From assembly GCA_028711405.1 (NCBI GenBank), contig JAQTSH010000107.1, positions 1-5,931 of the forward strand: a stretch of DNA of 5,931 bases. Direction: 5' to 3'. This DNA is from Methanoregula sp. GTDB lineage: Archaea > Halobacteriota > Methanomicrobia > Methanomicrobiales > Methanospirillaceae. This document shows positions 5,571-5,931 of this stretch, in pieces. The position numbers were made by a program, and so were the translations under genes. Below the pieces are notes generated by a model that did no database searches, was not told the DNA's origin, and was given only the letters and a program-made list of their open reading frames with translations. Numbering within the stretch: position 1 is the first letter of the stretch; each line of letters begins with the position of its first letter.

Positions 5571-5614
5571 AAAACCATGGATATAATAGCATCGTTCTCG
5601 CGAAACAACACCCG

Positions 5615-5619
5615 GGTGA
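5615..5619 (+). promoter_or_regulatory. Ribosome-binding site of the response regulator
   Basis: GGTGA complements the TCACC of the archaeal 16S rRNA tail and sits five bases before the ATG at 5625. It overlaps the 10-base palindrome CACCCGGGTG (5609-5618), which could modestly affect access to the site. Confidence 0.6.
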
Positions 5620-5624
5620 ATCCA

Positions 5625-5931
5625 ATGTACTACGTTCTCTATGTCGATGATGAACAGGATCTCCTTGAACTGGCGAAACTCTATCTTGAGATCTCACATG
5701 AATTTTCCATCAGTATCTCCACGTCGGCACAAGAGGTATTAAAAGCGCAGAACCTTCAGTCATACGACGCAATCATCTCAGATTACCAGATGCCGGGCAT
5801 CGACGGGATCGCCTTCTTAAAACAGGTCAGGAACAACTTTGGCGATGTCCCGTTTATCCTGTTTACCGGCAGGGGTCGGGAAGATGTGGTGATCGATGCG
5901 ATCAACAATGGCGCAGATTTCTATCTCCAGA
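5625..5931 (+). CDS. Response regulator receiver domain protein (3' end missing)
   Basis: Phospho-receiver of a two-component system, cut by the right edge after 102 codons. The visible part is one CheY-like receiver domain: acidic pair D8-D9 after the first strand (YYVLYVDDEQ), phospho-acceptor D53 (IISDYQMPG), switch threonine T81 (LFTGRGRED), and GADFYLQ at 96-102, after which the conserved lysine would be codon 103; the next base, A, is compatible. In Methanomicrobiales such receivers are often followed by PAS and histidine-kinase domains, so the complete protein could be a hybrid sensor, but nothing beyond the receiver is visible. The start is set by the TATA box and GGTGA site; an in-frame ATG at 5577 would add 16 residues outside the normal receiver fold. 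It has its own promoter, so a link to the MCP and cheR is not shown. Confidence 0.93.
   Translation, partial: MYYVLYVDDEQDLLELAKLYLEISHEFSISISTSAQEVLKAQNLQSYDAIISDYQMPGIDGIAFLKQVRNNFGDVPFILFTGRGREDVVIDAINNGADFYLQ

Larger units (their letters stand above)
4028..5624. other. Gene-poor stretch of about 1.6 kb with many hairpins and short repeats
   Basis: I see no convincing protein gene between the lipoprotein start and the response regulator. The longest frames on either strand (about 60-107 codons) overlap one another, lack ribosome sites and have no recognisable motifs. Frame 4188-4436 (+) is the least bad, with a possible TATA-like TTTTAAGAAT at 4134-4143. Features found here are listed separately: a TATA-led hairpin (4303-4481), a nest of competing stems (4795-4850), three CCAGTCCGA copies, an 11-bp inverted repeat, and a bulged hairpin at 5259-5293. 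A further perfect 6-bp hairpin CGGTTT/AAACCG is at 5227-5246. A long-range pairing, GGTATC (4703-4708) with GATACC (4744-4749), encloses CCCCACGGGG. A decayed gene or lost mobile element is another possible origin. Confidence 0.5.

Noticed and set aside
5423..5611. A minus-strand frame with a membrane-helix-like stretch
   Set aside because: It covers the TATA box and leader of the response-regulator gene and begins at a GTG within the CACCCGGGTG palindrome; the hydrophobic run is a by-product.
5577..5624. Upstream in-frame ATG for the response regulator
   Set aside because: It lies only about 10 bases after the TATA box, so it would not be transcribed; the ATG at 5625 has a GGTGA site at proper spacing.

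Overview
The window most likely comes from a methanogenic archaeon of the Methanomicrobiales (Methanoregula-like). Three things point there: a PAS-linked methyl-accepting chemotaxis protein (MCP), a response regulator with a receiver style I associate with that order (LFTGRGRED...GADFYLQ), and archaeal TATA-like promoters in place of bacterial -35/-10 boxes. This placement is from memory of protein style, not from a search.

Layout. Bases 1-1659 are the 3' part of an MCP gene on the + strand. It has tandem PAS domains, a HAMP-like linker and a full signalling hairpin, and its true start lies before the window. A 424-base spacer with hairpins follows, then cheR (2084-2878, +), the methyltransferase that modifies MCP glutamates. 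Convergent to cheR is a small two-helix membrane protein (2893-3147, -), probably translated from an almost leaderless mRNA. After a spacer of about 400 bases comes a secreted lipoprotein-like gene (3593-4027, -). The last gene is a response regulator (5625 onward, +), cut by the right edge.

Between the lipoprotein and the response regulator lie nearly 1.6 kb with no recognisable protein gene, which is long for such a genome. This stretch is rich in short inverted and direct repeats. One element (4303-4481) has a good TATA box about 26 bases before a 14-bp two-part hairpin, as expected for a small RNA gene. A second (4795-4850) can form several competing stems. Further right are three copies of CCAGTCCGA about 100 bases apart, an 11-bp inverted repeat, and a hairpin with a 10-bp bulged stem.

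Functionally, the MCP and CheR fit one signalling theme: PAS-sensed input, adaptation by methylation, and presumably output through CheA/CheW encoded elsewhere. The response regulator belongs to two-component signalling but has its own promoter and need not be linked. I found no tRNA, rRNA, CRISPR array, transposase or defence gene. The novelty candidates are the putative RNAs and repeats in the gene-poor stretch, and all rest on hand-read pairing.
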